Positions 5,540-13,000 of a stretch of DNA of 13,609 nucleotides are shown in pieces. Location: the NCBI GenBank assembly GCA_021790555.1, contig JAJYGY010000040.1:1-13609 (forward strand), given 5' to 3'. The stretch comes from a bacterium (GTDB lineage Bacteria; Oederibacteriota; JAJYGY01). The notes below the pieces were generated by a model that saw only the letters and a list, made by a program, of their open reading frames with translations, did no database searches and was not told the origin of the DNA. The translations under genes were made by a program, and so were the position numbers. Position 1 is the stretch's first letter. Each line of letters begins with the position of its first letter.

Positions 5540-7219
5540 ATGCGAAGTCCGAGCTTTCCGCTTAAGTGGTGCCTGCTCCTGGCCCTGGCCGTCCCCTGCC
5601 AGGCCGTCGTCCTGCCGGCCTTCCACGACCCCTTCCTGGAACAGAACGGGGCCGTCTTCACGCGCGGAGGGGACCCCTTCCCGCTGCGCTGCCTCCAGGC
5701 GGACGCCCTGCTGTCCCTTTCCCCCCCGGCCCAGGATTCCCTGCTGGACAAGGCCGTGCTGGAGGGCTTCAACGCGGTTTCCTTCGACTGCCCCCTGGAG
5801 GGGCCGCAAGGCCTGGCCCCCGCCTTCTCCTATCCCGATCCGGGGCGCCTGGAGGCCTTCAACGCCCTGCTGGGTCGGCTGAATTCCAGGGACCTGCGCG
5901 CCTTTCCGGTGCTGGTCCGGGCCGCGGACGTGGCGGCCTGGAACCTGGCCTTCCACGCCGGGCCGGAGTCCTTTTGGACCGGGGCGGAGCAGCAGAAATG
6001 GCAGTACTTCCTGCTGAAGCAGCTGGGGCAGGCCACCGACCGGGGGGGCAGGCCGGTGAAGGACAACGCGGCGGTGGGGGGCTGGATCCTTTACCGGGGG
6101 CCGCTGCCCGGGGACGCCGGGGATTTTGAACGCTGGGCGCGCGCCCAGGTTTTCTGGATGAAGGGCCTTGCCTTCCGGCAGTTGAAGGGCCTGGCGCTGT
6201 GCCCGGCCGGCCAGTCCTGGGAGCCGGCGGCCCAGGCCGAAAGCCCCACGGCGGCCGCGTCGGCCCCGGACGCCAGCCCCTCGGCCCAGGCCGGGGATCT
6301 CAGCCCTTCGGCCCTGGCCCAGGAACCCGGCCCGCAGGACCAGGGGGCCGATTCCACCACGCCGGATGCCGGAGGGGCGGCCGCCGCCCCGGCCCCGGCC
6401 GGGGAAATCCCCGCGCTGGCGCCGCTGCCGCCTCCGCTTCCGGATTTCGACCCGCTGCGCCGGGCCCTCCAGAGGATGCAGGCCCCCACCCAGCTGGACT
6501 TCTGCGAGGTCTGGCTGGGCCCGCCGGCCTCGGAGGGCCAGCGCTGGCAGCTGAACCGCTGGGCCCGCCGCGACCTGGACCTGCCCCTGGTCTGGCGCGT
6601 GGACTTCGCCGGCATGGCCCCGTCGGCCCTGCGCGACTTCACCGACCCCGGGGGCCTGGCCGGCCTGTGCTCCCCCCTGCCCGGGGACCCGGACTCCTCC
6701 AGGCCCCTGTGGAGCCTGAAGTCCGGCTCCACGCTGGTGGCCCTGCGGCTGCGCGAGGTTTCGGCCGGCATGCGTGACGGCAAGGCCTGCCTGCGGCTGC
6801 TCTTCAACCGTCCTGCCTCCTGCCGGGTCTCCTGGGGCAAGGCCCTGCCCCTGAAGGGCCGGGCGGGCCTGGACACGGCCCTGGTGGACTACCTTCCCCT
6901 GCCGGGCCTGAAAAAGGGCGACCTGTTCCTGGCCCGCGTCCGGGCCGATTCCGAGAAGTGGGGAAGGGCCGCGGCCGGCCTGGCCTGGTACCGCGTGGAG
7001 CCGACCCTGGAGAAGGGCCGCACCGAGACCCTGGGAAGGAAGAGGCGCGCCCACCGCCCCCGCGCCGGAAAGAAACCCCCTGCCAAGCCCAGGCCCAGGT
7101 CCGGGACCAAGGGGGCCGGCAAGTCCGGCGGCAAGGCTCTCCGGTCCGGAAAGTCGTCCAGCCGGGAATGGGAAGCCCTGCAGAAGGCCTACGGCGGCAA
7201 GGACGACGGAAACGACTGA
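5540..7219 (+). CDS. Exported protein: degenerate glycosidase-like barrel, Fn3-like domain, basic tail
   Basis: Hypothetical protein of 559 residues; I recognise no named family. A signal peptide is clear (residues 1-22, cleavage likely after CQA), so it is secreted or periplasmic. Residues 30-225 resemble the first half of a GH5-like TIM barrel: GFNAVSFD, then a W.YFL stretch, then GGWILYRGPLPGD..FERW, where active enzymes have W.L.NEP. Residues 229-300 are an Ala/Pro-rich low-complexity stretch. Residues 303-356 look like the later barrel strands (LDFCEVW, LPLVWRVDF), again without the expected glutamate. Residues 396-488 look like an Fn3-type sandwich (RLLFNRPASCRVSWG, LPGLKKGDLFLARVRA). 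Residues 498-545 are a Lys/Arg/Pro/Gly tail. A GAGG ribosome site stands eight bases before the ATG, three bases after the DUF971 stop. My inference is a non-catalytic carbohydrate- or envelope-binding protein. The reading frame is certain; the fold calls are tentative. Confidence 0.8.
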   Translation: MRSPSFPLKWCLLLALAVPCQAVVLPAFHDPFLEQNGAVFTRGGDPFPLRCLQADALLSLSPPAQDSLLDKAVLEGFNAVSFDCPLEGPQGLAPAFSYPDPGRLEAFNALLGRLNSRDLRAFPVLVRAADVAAWNLAFHAGPESFWTGAEQQKWQYFLLKQLGQATDRGGRPVKDNAAVGGWILYRGPLPGDAGDFERWARAQVFWMKGLAFRQLKGLALCPAGQSWEPAAQAESPTAAASAPDASPSAQAGDLSPSALAQEPGPQDQGADSTTPDAGGAAAAPAPAGEIPALAPLPPPLPDFDPLRRALQRMQAPTQLDFCEVWLGPPASEGQRWQLNRWARRDLDLPLVWRVDFAGMAPSALRDFTDPGGLAGLCSPLPGDPDSSRPLWSLKSGSTLVALRLREVSAGMRDGKACLRLLFNRPASCRVSWGKALPLKGRAGLDTALVDYLPLPGLKKGDLFLARVRADSEKWGRAAAGLAWYRVEPTLEKGRTETLGRKRRAHRPRAGKKPPAKPRPRSGTKGAGKSGGKALRSGKSSSREWEALQKAYGGKDDGND

Positions 7220-7248
7220 ACGAAGGACCAGGCGTCTGGAGGCAGGCA

Positions 7249-8031
7249 ATGGACGTGAAAACCGTGGTCATCACCGGCGCCAGCGCGGGCATCGGGGCGG
7301 AACTGGGTCTGCTGCTGGCCTCCCGGGGCCACCGCGTGGTCCTGGCGGCCCGGCGCCAGGACGAGCTGGACAAGCTGGCCGCCCGCGGCGGGGGGGGGTC
7401 CCTGGCCGTCCGGACGGACGTGACCCGGCGCCAGGAGGTGGAGGCCCTGAAGCGGCGGGCCCTGGAGGCCTTCGGCGGCATCGACGTGTGGGTCAACAAC
7501 GCCGGGCGGGGCATCGGCAGGACCGTCCTGGAGATGGACGAGGCCGACTTCGACGAGATGATGGCCAGCAACGTCAAATCCGCGCTCTACGGCATCTGGG
7601 CCGTGGTGCCCCACTTCCAGGAGAAGGGGAGCGGCCACCTCATCAACGTGTCCTCCTTCCTGGGCAGGGTGCCCCTGGCGGCCTACCGCTCGGCCTACAG
7701 CGCCGCCAAAAGCGCGCTCAACAGCCTCACCGCCAACCTGCGCATGGACCTGAAGGCCAGCCACCCCGGCATCCACGTCTCGCTGGTGATGCCGGGCATC
7801 GTGCGCACGGAATTCCCCCTGCGTTCGCTCCACGGCACGCCCCAGGCCGCCTGGCGGGCCGCGGCCGCGGCGGACTCGCAGTCGCCCCGCGAGGTGGCGG
7901 AAGCCATCGCCGGCCTCATCCGGGAGCCCAGGGCCGAGATCTACACCAATCCCTCCTCGGCGGACACGGCCCTGGCCTATTTCGGGGACGTGGCCGGCTT
8001 CGAGGAGAGGATGGCGCGGCGGAGGGGATGA
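7249..8031 (+). CDS. Short-chain dehydrogenase/reductase (SDR)
   Basis: Classical SDR oxidoreductase of 260 residues. The Rossmann dinucleotide motif TGASAGIG is at residues 9-16, NNAG at 83-86, a catalytic serine at 135/136 (NVSS), and the active-site pair Y150 and K154 in YSAAK. An AAR sequence at the end of the second strand (34-36) suggests preference for NADP(H), following the family rule. The C-terminal part (MPGIVRTEF at 181-189) is normal. Substrate is unknown; members of this subgroup act on diverse alcohols and ketones. The ATG at 7249 has GGAGG six bases before it. It follows the exported protein by 29 bases and ends the cbiC-to-SDR gene run; the next gene has its own promoter. Confidence 0.92.
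   Translation: MDVKTVVITGASAGIGAELGLLLASRGHRVVLAARRQDELDKLAARGGGGSLAVRTDVTRRQEVEALKRRALEAFGGIDVWVNNAGRGIGRTVLEMDEADFDEMMASNVKSALYGIWAVVPHFQEKGSGHLINVSSFLGRVPLAAYRSAYSAAKSALNSLTANLRMDLKASHPGIHVSLVMPGIVRTEFPLRSLHGTPQAAWRAAAAADSQSPREVAEAIAGLIREPRAEIYTNPSSADTALAYFGDVAGFEERMARRRG
7390..7398 (+). repeat. Run of about nine G inside the SDR gene
   Basis: The tract encodes three consecutive glycines after Arg-Gly (residues 47-50). Runs of this length can slip in replication, and one base gained or lost would break the gene early. In this window it is the longest homopolymer I noticed. Confidence 0.6.
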
Positions 8032-8038
8032 GGGACAC

Positions 8039-8059
8039 CCGGCGGCTTGTCAGCGCCGG
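8039..8059. repeat. Inverted repeat framing the -35 box
   Basis: CCGGCG (8039-8044) and CGCCGG (8054-8059) are exact reverse complements with nine bases between. The -35 box TTGTCA lies inside that spacer, which is the position expected of a repressor operator. As RNA it would be a 6-bp hairpin just after the SDR stop, but with no T run, so an intrinsic terminator is less likely. Confidence 0.5.
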
Positions 8060-8076
8060 AAGCGGGATGCTAAAAT
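8047..8076 (+). promoter_or_regulatory. Extended -10 sigma70-type promoter for the glycosyltransferase gene
   Basis: TTGTCA at 8047-8052 (five of six), an 18-base spacer and TAAAAT at 8071-8076 (five of six), with TG one base before the -10 as in extended -10 promoters. Transcription would begin near 8083, upstream of the chosen ATG at 8127. This argues that the glycosyltransferase is an independent unit and that the ATG at 8028 is not its main start. Confidence 0.7.
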
Positions 8077-8126
8077 GGGGTTCTTGGGACGGCCTTCCAC
8101 TCCTTTCAATGGGCACGGGAACGGAA

Positions 8127-9314
8127 ATGAAAAAAGCGGGGCAGCGCAAGAAGGTCTTCCTGGTGATCACGGACGCGGGCGGGGGGCACCGGGGCACGGC
8201 CAACAGCCTGAAGGCGGCCATTGAAAAGAGGAAGCTGCCCTGGGACGTCCGCGTCGTCAACGTGTACCAGGAGGTCTGGAAGGACATCGAGCCGGGCCTC
8301 AAATACCTGCGCACCAGCGGCGAGGACGTCTACAACTTCGTCCTGCGGCACAACCTGATCATCTGGGCGGGCATCCTGCGGGTGCTGGCGCGCCTGGCCG
8401 TGCGCCTCAACACGGGCAGGGCGGCCGGCCATTTCCGGCGCTTTGTCCAGGCCGAGCGGCCCGACCTGGTGGTTTCGCTGATGCCCTTCGTCAACGACAC
8501 CTACGCGCGGGCGGTGGAGGGCACGGGCGTTCCCTTCGCCCTGCTGGCCACCGACCTGCTGGACACCGAACCCTACATGTGGTTCACGCCCCTGGCCTGC
8601 CGCCGGGCCCGTTTCGTGGCCGTGGGCGCGCGGGGCGCCGCGGACCAGGCCCTTTCCCGGGGCGCCGGCGAAAGGCTGCTGGAATCCGGCCTGGTGATCC
8701 ACCCCAAGTACTTCGAGCCCGGCGCGCGGACCCTGCCGCGCGGCCGGGCCCGGGCCCGTTTCGGGCTGGACCAGGACCTCTTCACCGTGATGATCCTGAT
8801 GGGCGGCTGGGGAAGCACGGTGATCCGCCACTTCGTGGAGAAGTTCGAGGCCGCGCCCGGCCGCTGGCAGGTGGTGGCCTGCTGCGGCAAGAACCAGGCC
8901 CTCAAGGAGGAGCTGGAGTCCAGGGCCCCGGGCTTCCGAAACAAGGTGGTGCCCGTCGGCTTCTCCCTGGAGCTGCACCGGCTGATGCGGGCCTCCGACC
9001 TGCTCATCACCAAGCCCGGCCCGGCCTCCATCATGGAAGGCGTGGCCATGAACGTGCCCCTGGTGCTGGACCACTTCCAGACCATGCCCCAGGAGAGGCC
9101 CAACGTGGGCCTGGTGGAGCGGGAGGGCCTGGGCGTGGTGGTTTCGGACCGACGCCGGATGTTCGACACCGTGCGCGGCCTGTGGGAAAACCCGGACAGG
9201 CTGGAGGAGATCCGGCGGCGCCAGCGGGCCTACCGCCTGAAGGACGCCTCCGTGCCCGTCATCCGGGCCATGCGGGCCTGCCTGGAAGGGAAGCGGGAAT
9301 CCGCGGACGGATAG
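8127..9314 (+). CDS. GT28-family glycosyltransferase, MGDG-synthase/processive glucosyltransferase type
   Basis: Membrane-associated GT-B glycosyltransferase of 395 residues, related to MurG, plant MGDG synthase and UgtP. It is therefore likely to move a sugar from a UDP-sugar to a lipid such as diacylglycerol. The N-terminal acceptor domain has DAGGGHRGTANSL (16-28) and a basic/hydrophobic stretch (about 75-110) of the kind that binds membranes; ATDLLD is at 141-146. The C-terminal donor domain has MGGWGS (225-230), ITKPGPASIMEG (294-305) and QERPN (322-326), the family's sugar-nucleotide site. ATG at 8127 fits the usual short lead before the first strand; ATG at 8109 is possible, and ATG at 8028 overlaps the SDR stop but lies upstream of the promoter. 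The actual acceptor and sugar (Glc or Gal) cannot be told from sequence. Confidence 0.88.
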   Translation: MKKAGQRKKVFLVITDAGGGHRGTANSLKAAIEKRKLPWDVRVVNVYQEVWKDIEPGLKYLRTSGEDVYNFVLRHNLIIWAGILRVLARLAVRLNTGRAAGHFRRFVQAERPDLVVSLMPFVNDTYARAVEGTGVPFALLATDLLDTEPYMWFTPLACRRARFVAVGARGAADQALSRGAGERLLESGLVIHPKYFEPGARTLPRGRARARFGLDQDLFTVMILMGGWGSTVIRHFVEKFEAAPGRWQVVACCGKNQALKEELESRAPGFRNKVVPVGFSLELHRLMRASDLLITKPGPASIMEGVAMNVPLVLDHFQTMPQERPNVGLVEREGLGVVVSDRRRMFDTVRGLWENPDRLEEIRRRQRAYRLKDASVPVIRAMRACLEGKRESADG

Positions 9315-9331
9315 GTTCCGGAAGGCAGGCA

Positions 9332-9351
9332 CCGGGCGGAATCCGTCCCGG
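9332..9351. repeat. Inverted repeat after the glycosyltransferase gene
   Basis: CCGGG-CG (9332-9338) pairs with CG-T-CCCGG (9344-9351) around a five-base loop with one bulged T. It starts 18 bases after the glycosyltransferase stop. It may be a transcript-end hairpin, though no T run follows directly. Confidence 0.4.
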
Positions 9352-9354
9352 ACA

Positions 9355-9369
9355 GGCGATTTTGTCGCC
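9355..9369. repeat. Inverted repeat GGCGA-TTTTG-TCGCC
   Basis: Exact 5-bp arms around five bases. It contains TTGTC, as does the repeat at 8039-8059 (GGCG..TTGTC..CGCC in common), so the two may be sites for one regulator. Confidence 0.45.
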
Positions 9370-9390
9370 ATTCGGTAAAACGAGTAAACA
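9362..9390 (+). promoter_or_regulatory. Weak candidate promoter for the phosphorylase gene
   Basis: TTGTCG (9362-9367), a 17-base spacer and TAAACA (9385-9390). The match is only four and three of six, so this is tentative. It is supported by position in the 109-base gap and by the overlapping inverted repeat. Confidence 0.3.
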
Positions 9391-9391
9391 T

Positions 9392-9408
9392 GCGGGAGCC
9401 CATCCCGC
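9392..9408 (+). repeat. Leader hairpin before the phosphorylase ribosome site
   Basis: GCGGGA and TCCCGC are exact reverse complements around a five-base loop. The hairpin ends five bases before AGGAGG (9413-9418), close enough to affect translation starting at 9424. Confidence 0.5.
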
Positions 9409-9423
9409 CCACAGGAGGAGAGC

Positions 9424-11865
9424 ATGAATCCCTATGGCCACTTCGACGACGAGGCGCGCGAGTACGTCATCACCCGGCCGGACACGCCCCTGCCCTGGCT
9501 GAACTACCTGGGCCAGGACGAATTCTTCGGCCTGTGCACCAACACGGGCGGGGGCTACACCTTCTGGCGCGACGCCAAGCTGCGGCGCCTGACGCGCTAC
9601 CGATACAACAACATCCCCTACGACAACGACGGCCGCGCCCTCTACATCCACGACGAGGGCCTGGTGTGGAACCCCGGCTGGAAGCCGGTGAAGCAGGCCC
9701 TGGACCGCTACGAATGCCGCCACGGCCTGGGCTACACGCGGCTGAAGTCGGAGAAGAACGGGGTGGAGGCGCAGGTGCTGTTCTTCGTGCCGCCCGGGGA
9801 GAACCTGGAGGTGTGGAAGGTCACCCTGCGCAACCTGGGCGCCCGGCCCAAGAAGCTGAAGCTGTTCTCCTTCGCGGAGTTCTGCTTCTTCGAGGCCCTC
9901 AACGACATGACCAACTACCAGCGCACCTTCTCCATCGGCGAGGTGGAGGTGGACGGGCGGGCCATCTACCACAAGACCGAGTACCGCGAGAGGAGGAGCC
10001 ACTACACCCTCTTCGCCTGCACCCGCGAGGTGGCCGGGTTCGACACCAGCCGCGACGCCTTCGTGGGCGTGCACAACGGCCTGCACGAGGCCGCCGTGCC
10101 CTTCGCCGGCGCCGCCAGGAACAGCCGGGCCTTCGGCTGGAACCCGGTGGGTTCGCACCAGGTGGACGTGGACCTGGCCCCGGGCGCCAGCGAGGAGTTC
10201 TCCTTCCTGCTGGCCTACGTGGACCAGGGCGGCGAGCCGAAGTTCGACTCGCCCTTCGTCATGAACAAGGCCCGGGGCCGGGCCCTGCTCGAAAAGTACC
10301 GCGCCCCCGGGGCCGTGGACGCCGCCTTCGCCGGCCTGAAGGCCTACTGGGGCGGGCTGCTGTCCCGCTTCCAGGCGGACTGCCCCGACGCCCACGCCCG
10401 CCGCATGCTCAACACCTGGAACCAGTACCAGTGCATGGCCACCTTCAACCTTTCGCGCTCCACCAGCATGTATGAGACCGGCATCGGCCGGGGCATGGGC
10501 TTCCGCGACAGCAACCAGGACCTGCTGGGCTTCGTGCACCTGGTGCCGGAGAGGGCCCGCCAGAGGATCCTGGACATCGCCGCCACCCAGCTTTCGGACG
10601 GGGCCTGCTTCCACCAGTACCAGCCCCTGACCAAGAAGGGCAACGCCGAGATCGGGGGCGACTTCAACGACGACCCCCTCTGGCTGGTCCTCAGCGCCGC
10701 CGCCTACGTCAAGGAGACCGGCGACGCGGCCGTCCTGGACGAGCCGGTGGGCTTCGCCGACCGGCCCGTGCCCGGGGCCACCCTGCTTTCGCACCTGGAG
10801 GCCAGCATCGCCTACACCCTGGGGCACCGCGGGCCGCGCGGCCTGCCCCTGATCGGCCACGCCGACTGGAACGACTGCCTCAACCTCAACTGCTTCAGCA
10901 CCGAGCCCAACGAATCCTTCCAGACGGCCGGCGACGTGAAGGGTTCGAAGGCCGAATCGGTGATGATCGCCGGGCTGTTCCTCTACGCCGCCCGCGAGAT
11001 GGCCGGGCTCTACGAGTTCCTGGGGCGCGGCGCGGACGCGGCGCGCCTGCGCGCCGACCACGCCGACATGCTGAAGGTCGTGGAGGAGCAGGCCTGGGAC
11101 GGCGAATGGTACGCCCGGGCCTTCGACGCCAAGGGCGATCCGGTGGGGTCGCGCTCCCGCGGGGAGGGCCGCATCTTCATCGAGAGCCAGGGCTGGTGCG
11201 TGCTGGGGGGGGCCGGCCTGGACAACGGCAGGGCCCGCCAGGCCCTTGAGAGCGTGCACCGCCACCTCTACACCCGCAACGGGATCGTGCTGCAGCAGCC
11301 GCCTTTCTCCACCTACCATCCCGAGCTGGGCGAAGTTTCCAGCTACCCGCCCGGGGTGAAGGAGAACGCCGGCATCTTCTGCCACAACAACACCTGGATC
11401 CACCTGGCCTGGTGCCTGCTGGGGGAGGGCGAACGCGCGCTGGAGTACTACCTGAGCATCTGCCCCTCGGCCAAGGAGGCCCAGATCGAGACCTACCGCA
11501 GCGAGCCCTACGTCTACGCCCAGATGATCGCCGGGCCGGACGCGCCGGTCTCGGGCGAGGCCAAGAATTCCTGGCTGACCGGCACGGCCGCCTGGACCTT
11601 CGTCACCGTGTCGCAGGGCATCCTGGGCATCCGGCCCGACTACCGGGGCCTCAGGATCGACCCCTGCATCCCGCGCGACTGGCCCGGGTTCGAGGTGACG
11701 CGCCTGTTCCGGGGGACCCGCTACCGCATCCGGGTGCGCAATCCTGGGGGCTTGAACAAAGGGGTGAAGAAAATTAAAGTGGATGGCCGCACCCTGGAGG
11801 GCGACACCCTGCCCCTCCGGGAGGGGGGCGGGGAAGTGGACGTGGAGGTCGTCCTGGAGGCCTGA
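9424..11865 (+). CDS. Cellobiose phosphorylase (GH94)
   Basis: Cytoplasmic inverting phosphorylase: cellobiose plus phosphate gives alpha-glucose 1-phosphate and glucose, saving one ATP per sugar. The 813-residue length equals that of known cellobiose phosphorylases and is much shorter than cellodextrin phosphorylases (about 980). An N-terminal beta-sandwich (to about 270) and helical linker precede the (alpha/alpha)6 barrel (about 310-735) and a small C-terminal cap. Motifs seen are GIGRGMGFRDSNQD (353-366) and GHADWNDCLNLN (478-489), whose D484 is the expected general acid. Also present are YPPGVKENAG (641-650), with Y, K and E that bind the second sugar, and Q700 in VYAQMIAG. These line up at constant offsets with the residues I recall for the Cellvibrio gilvus enzyme (R362, D368, W488, D490; Y653, K658, E659, Q712). 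AGGAGG stands five bases before the ATG. Other GH94 specificities cannot be fully excluded. ribD follows after 26 bases. Confidence 0.9.
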   Translation: MNPYGHFDDEAREYVITRPDTPLPWLNYLGQDEFFGLCTNTGGGYTFWRDAKLRRLTRYRYNNIPYDNDGRALYIHDEGLVWNPGWKPVKQALDRYECRHGLGYTRLKSEKNGVEAQVLFFVPPGENLEVWKVTLRNLGARPKKLKLFSFAEFCFFEALNDMTNYQRTFSIGEVEVDGRAIYHKTEYRERRSHYTLFACTREVAGFDTSRDAFVGVHNGLHEAAVPFAGAARNSRAFGWNPVGSHQVDVDLAPGASEEFSFLLAYVDQGGEPKFDSPFVMNKARGRALLEKYRAPGAVDAAFAGLKAYWGGLLSRFQADCPDAHARRMLNTWNQYQCMATFNLSRSTSMYETGIGRGMGFRDSNQDLLGFVHLVPERARQRILDIAATQLSDGACFHQYQPLTKKGNAEIGGDFNDDPLWLVLSAAAYVKETGDAAVLDEPVGFADRPVPGATLLSHLEASIAYTLGHRGPRGLPLIGHADWNDCLNLNCFSTEPNESFQTAGDVKGSKAESVMIAGLFLYAAREMAGLYEFLGRGADAARLRADHADMLKVVEEQAWDGEWYARAFDAKGDPVGSRSRGEGRIFIESQGWCVLGGAGLDNGRARQALESVHRHLYTRNGIVLQQPPFSTYHPELGEVSSYPPGVKENAGIFCHNNTWIHLAWCLLGEGERALEYYLSICPSAKEAQIETYRSEPYVYAQMIAGPDAPVSGEAKNSWLTGTAAWTFVTVSQGILGIRPDYRGLRIDPCIPRDWPGFEVTRLFRGTRYRIRVRNPGGLNKGVKKIKVDGRTLEGDTLPLREGGGEVDVEVVLEA

Positions 11866-11891
11866 GGGCGGCAACCCAGACGGGAGGGCGC

Positions 11892-12998
11892 ATGGCGGGA
11901 GGGGCGGCTGACAAGAGGGGGGACGAGGCCCTGATGGACCTGGCCCTGCGGGAGGCCCGCAGGGGAAGCTTCGCCACCTATCCCAACCCCTGGGTGGGCT
12001 GCGTGGTGGCCAAGGCCGGACGGGTGCTGGGCCGTGGGTTCCACCACCGCGCCGGCGGGCCCCACGCCGAGATCCTGGCCCTGCTCCAGGCGGGACCCGC
12101 GGCCCGTGGCGCCGACCTTTTCGTCACCCTGGAACCCTGCCGCCACTGGGGCCGCACCCCTCCCTGCACCCGGGCCATCCTTCAGGCCGGCATCCGCCGC
12201 GTCGTGGCCGCCTGCCCGGACCCCAACCCCCGCGCCCGGGGCGGGCTCGCCTGGCTGAAGGCGCGTGGCCTTTCCACGCGCCTGGGCGTCCGGCGGGCCG
12301 AAGCCGAGGACCTCAACCGCCACTTCCTTTTTTCCGCCCGGCAGGGCCGGCCCTGGGTGACCCTGAAGGCAGCCGCCACCCTGGACGGCAAGGCCGCCAC
12401 GGCCTCGGGCCGCTCCAAATGGATCACCGGCGAGGAGGCGCGCCGGGACGCGCGCCTCCTGCGCGGGCGCTGCGACGGCGTGCTGGTGGGCGCCGGAACC
12501 CTGCTGCGCGACGACCCGGGCCTGCTTCCGGACGGCCCCTCCCCCTTCCTTCCCTGGCGCTTCATCCTGGACCCCCGCGGCCGCGCCCGGGGCGTGGAAA
12601 AGGTCTTCCGCGACCCCTGGGCCGGCCGCACCTGGCTGTTGGCGGGCCGCTTGCCGGCCGCCGCGGCCCGGGCCAGGATCACGGCGCGGGGCGCCAGAAT
12701 CCACCACCTCCGCGCTTCTTCCCTGGACAAGCTGGTGCCGGAAATGCTGAAATGGATGGGTACCCTGCCCCTGCGGCGCCTGATGGTGGAGGGCGGCCCG
12801 GAGGTCCTGGGATCCTTCCTGCGTCTGGGGATGGCCCAGGAGCTGGTGCTGTACCTGGCCCCCCGCCTGATGGGCGGGCAGGACGCCCTGGCCGCCTTCG
12901 GCGGGCCGGGGCCGAAGGGCCTGGCGGGCCTGGCCGAACTGAAGGGCGCGCGCGTCGAGCGCGTGGGCGCGGATTTCAAGATTTCAGGGACCTTTTAG
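11892..12998 (+). CDS. ribD: Bifunctional riboflavin biosynthesis deaminase/reductase RibD
   Basis: Two-domain cytoplasmic enzyme of 368 residues that deaminates the pyrimidine intermediate made from GTP and then reduces its ribose side chain with NADPH. The N-terminal deaminase has the zinc site HAE (58-60) plus C83 and C92 in PCRHWGRTPPC. The C-terminal reductase begins near residue 154 with WVTLKAAATLDGKAATASGRSKWITG and continues with GVLVGAGTLLRDDPGL and VEGGPEVLGSFL (299-310). Sequence after RDDPGL departs from the common R-containing pattern but the fold core is intact. GGGAGGG stands just before the ATG. It lies 26 bases after the phosphorylase and only two bases before ribE. There is no room for an FMN riboswitch, so its expression probably depends on the transcript from upstream. 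Confidence 0.95.
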   Translation: MAGGAADKRGDEALMDLALREARRGSFATYPNPWVGCVVAKAGRVLGRGFHHRAGGPHAEILALLQAGPAARGADLFVTLEPCRHWGRTPPCTRAILQAGIRRVVAACPDPNPRARGGLAWLKARGLSTRLGVRRAEAEDLNRHFLFSARQGRPWVTLKAAATLDGKAATASGRSKWITGEEARRDARLLRGRCDGVLVGAGTLLRDDPGLLPDGPSPFLPWRFILDPRGRARGVEKVFRDPWAGRTWLLAGRLPAAAARARITARGARIHHLRASSLDKLVPEMLKWMGTLPLRRLMVEGGPEVLGSFLRLGMAQELVLYLAPRLMGGQDALAAFGGPGPKGLAGLAELKGARVERVGADFKISGTF

Positions 12999-13000
12999 GC

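Noticed and set aside
5186..7249. Long minus-strand open frame (687 codons) opposite the exported protein
   Set aside because: Composition is Gly/Arg/Gln-rich shadow coding. The plus-strand frame has a signal peptide, good ribosome site and operon spacing.
8028..8126. Start of the glycosyltransferase at ATG 8028, overlapping the SDR stop
   Set aside because: It would add 33 residues before the conserved first strand, and the strong promoter at 8047-8076 lies downstream of it. Coupled translation from this ATG is still possible as a minor form.
9259..11874. Very long minus-strand open frame (871 codons) opposite the phosphorylase
   Set aside because: It mirrors the high-GC codon structure of a confidently identified gene, has repetitive Gly/Val/Ala/Gln/His composition and no family match.
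11866..11891. FMN riboswitch before ribD
   Set aside because: The gap is only 26 bases, far too short for the element.
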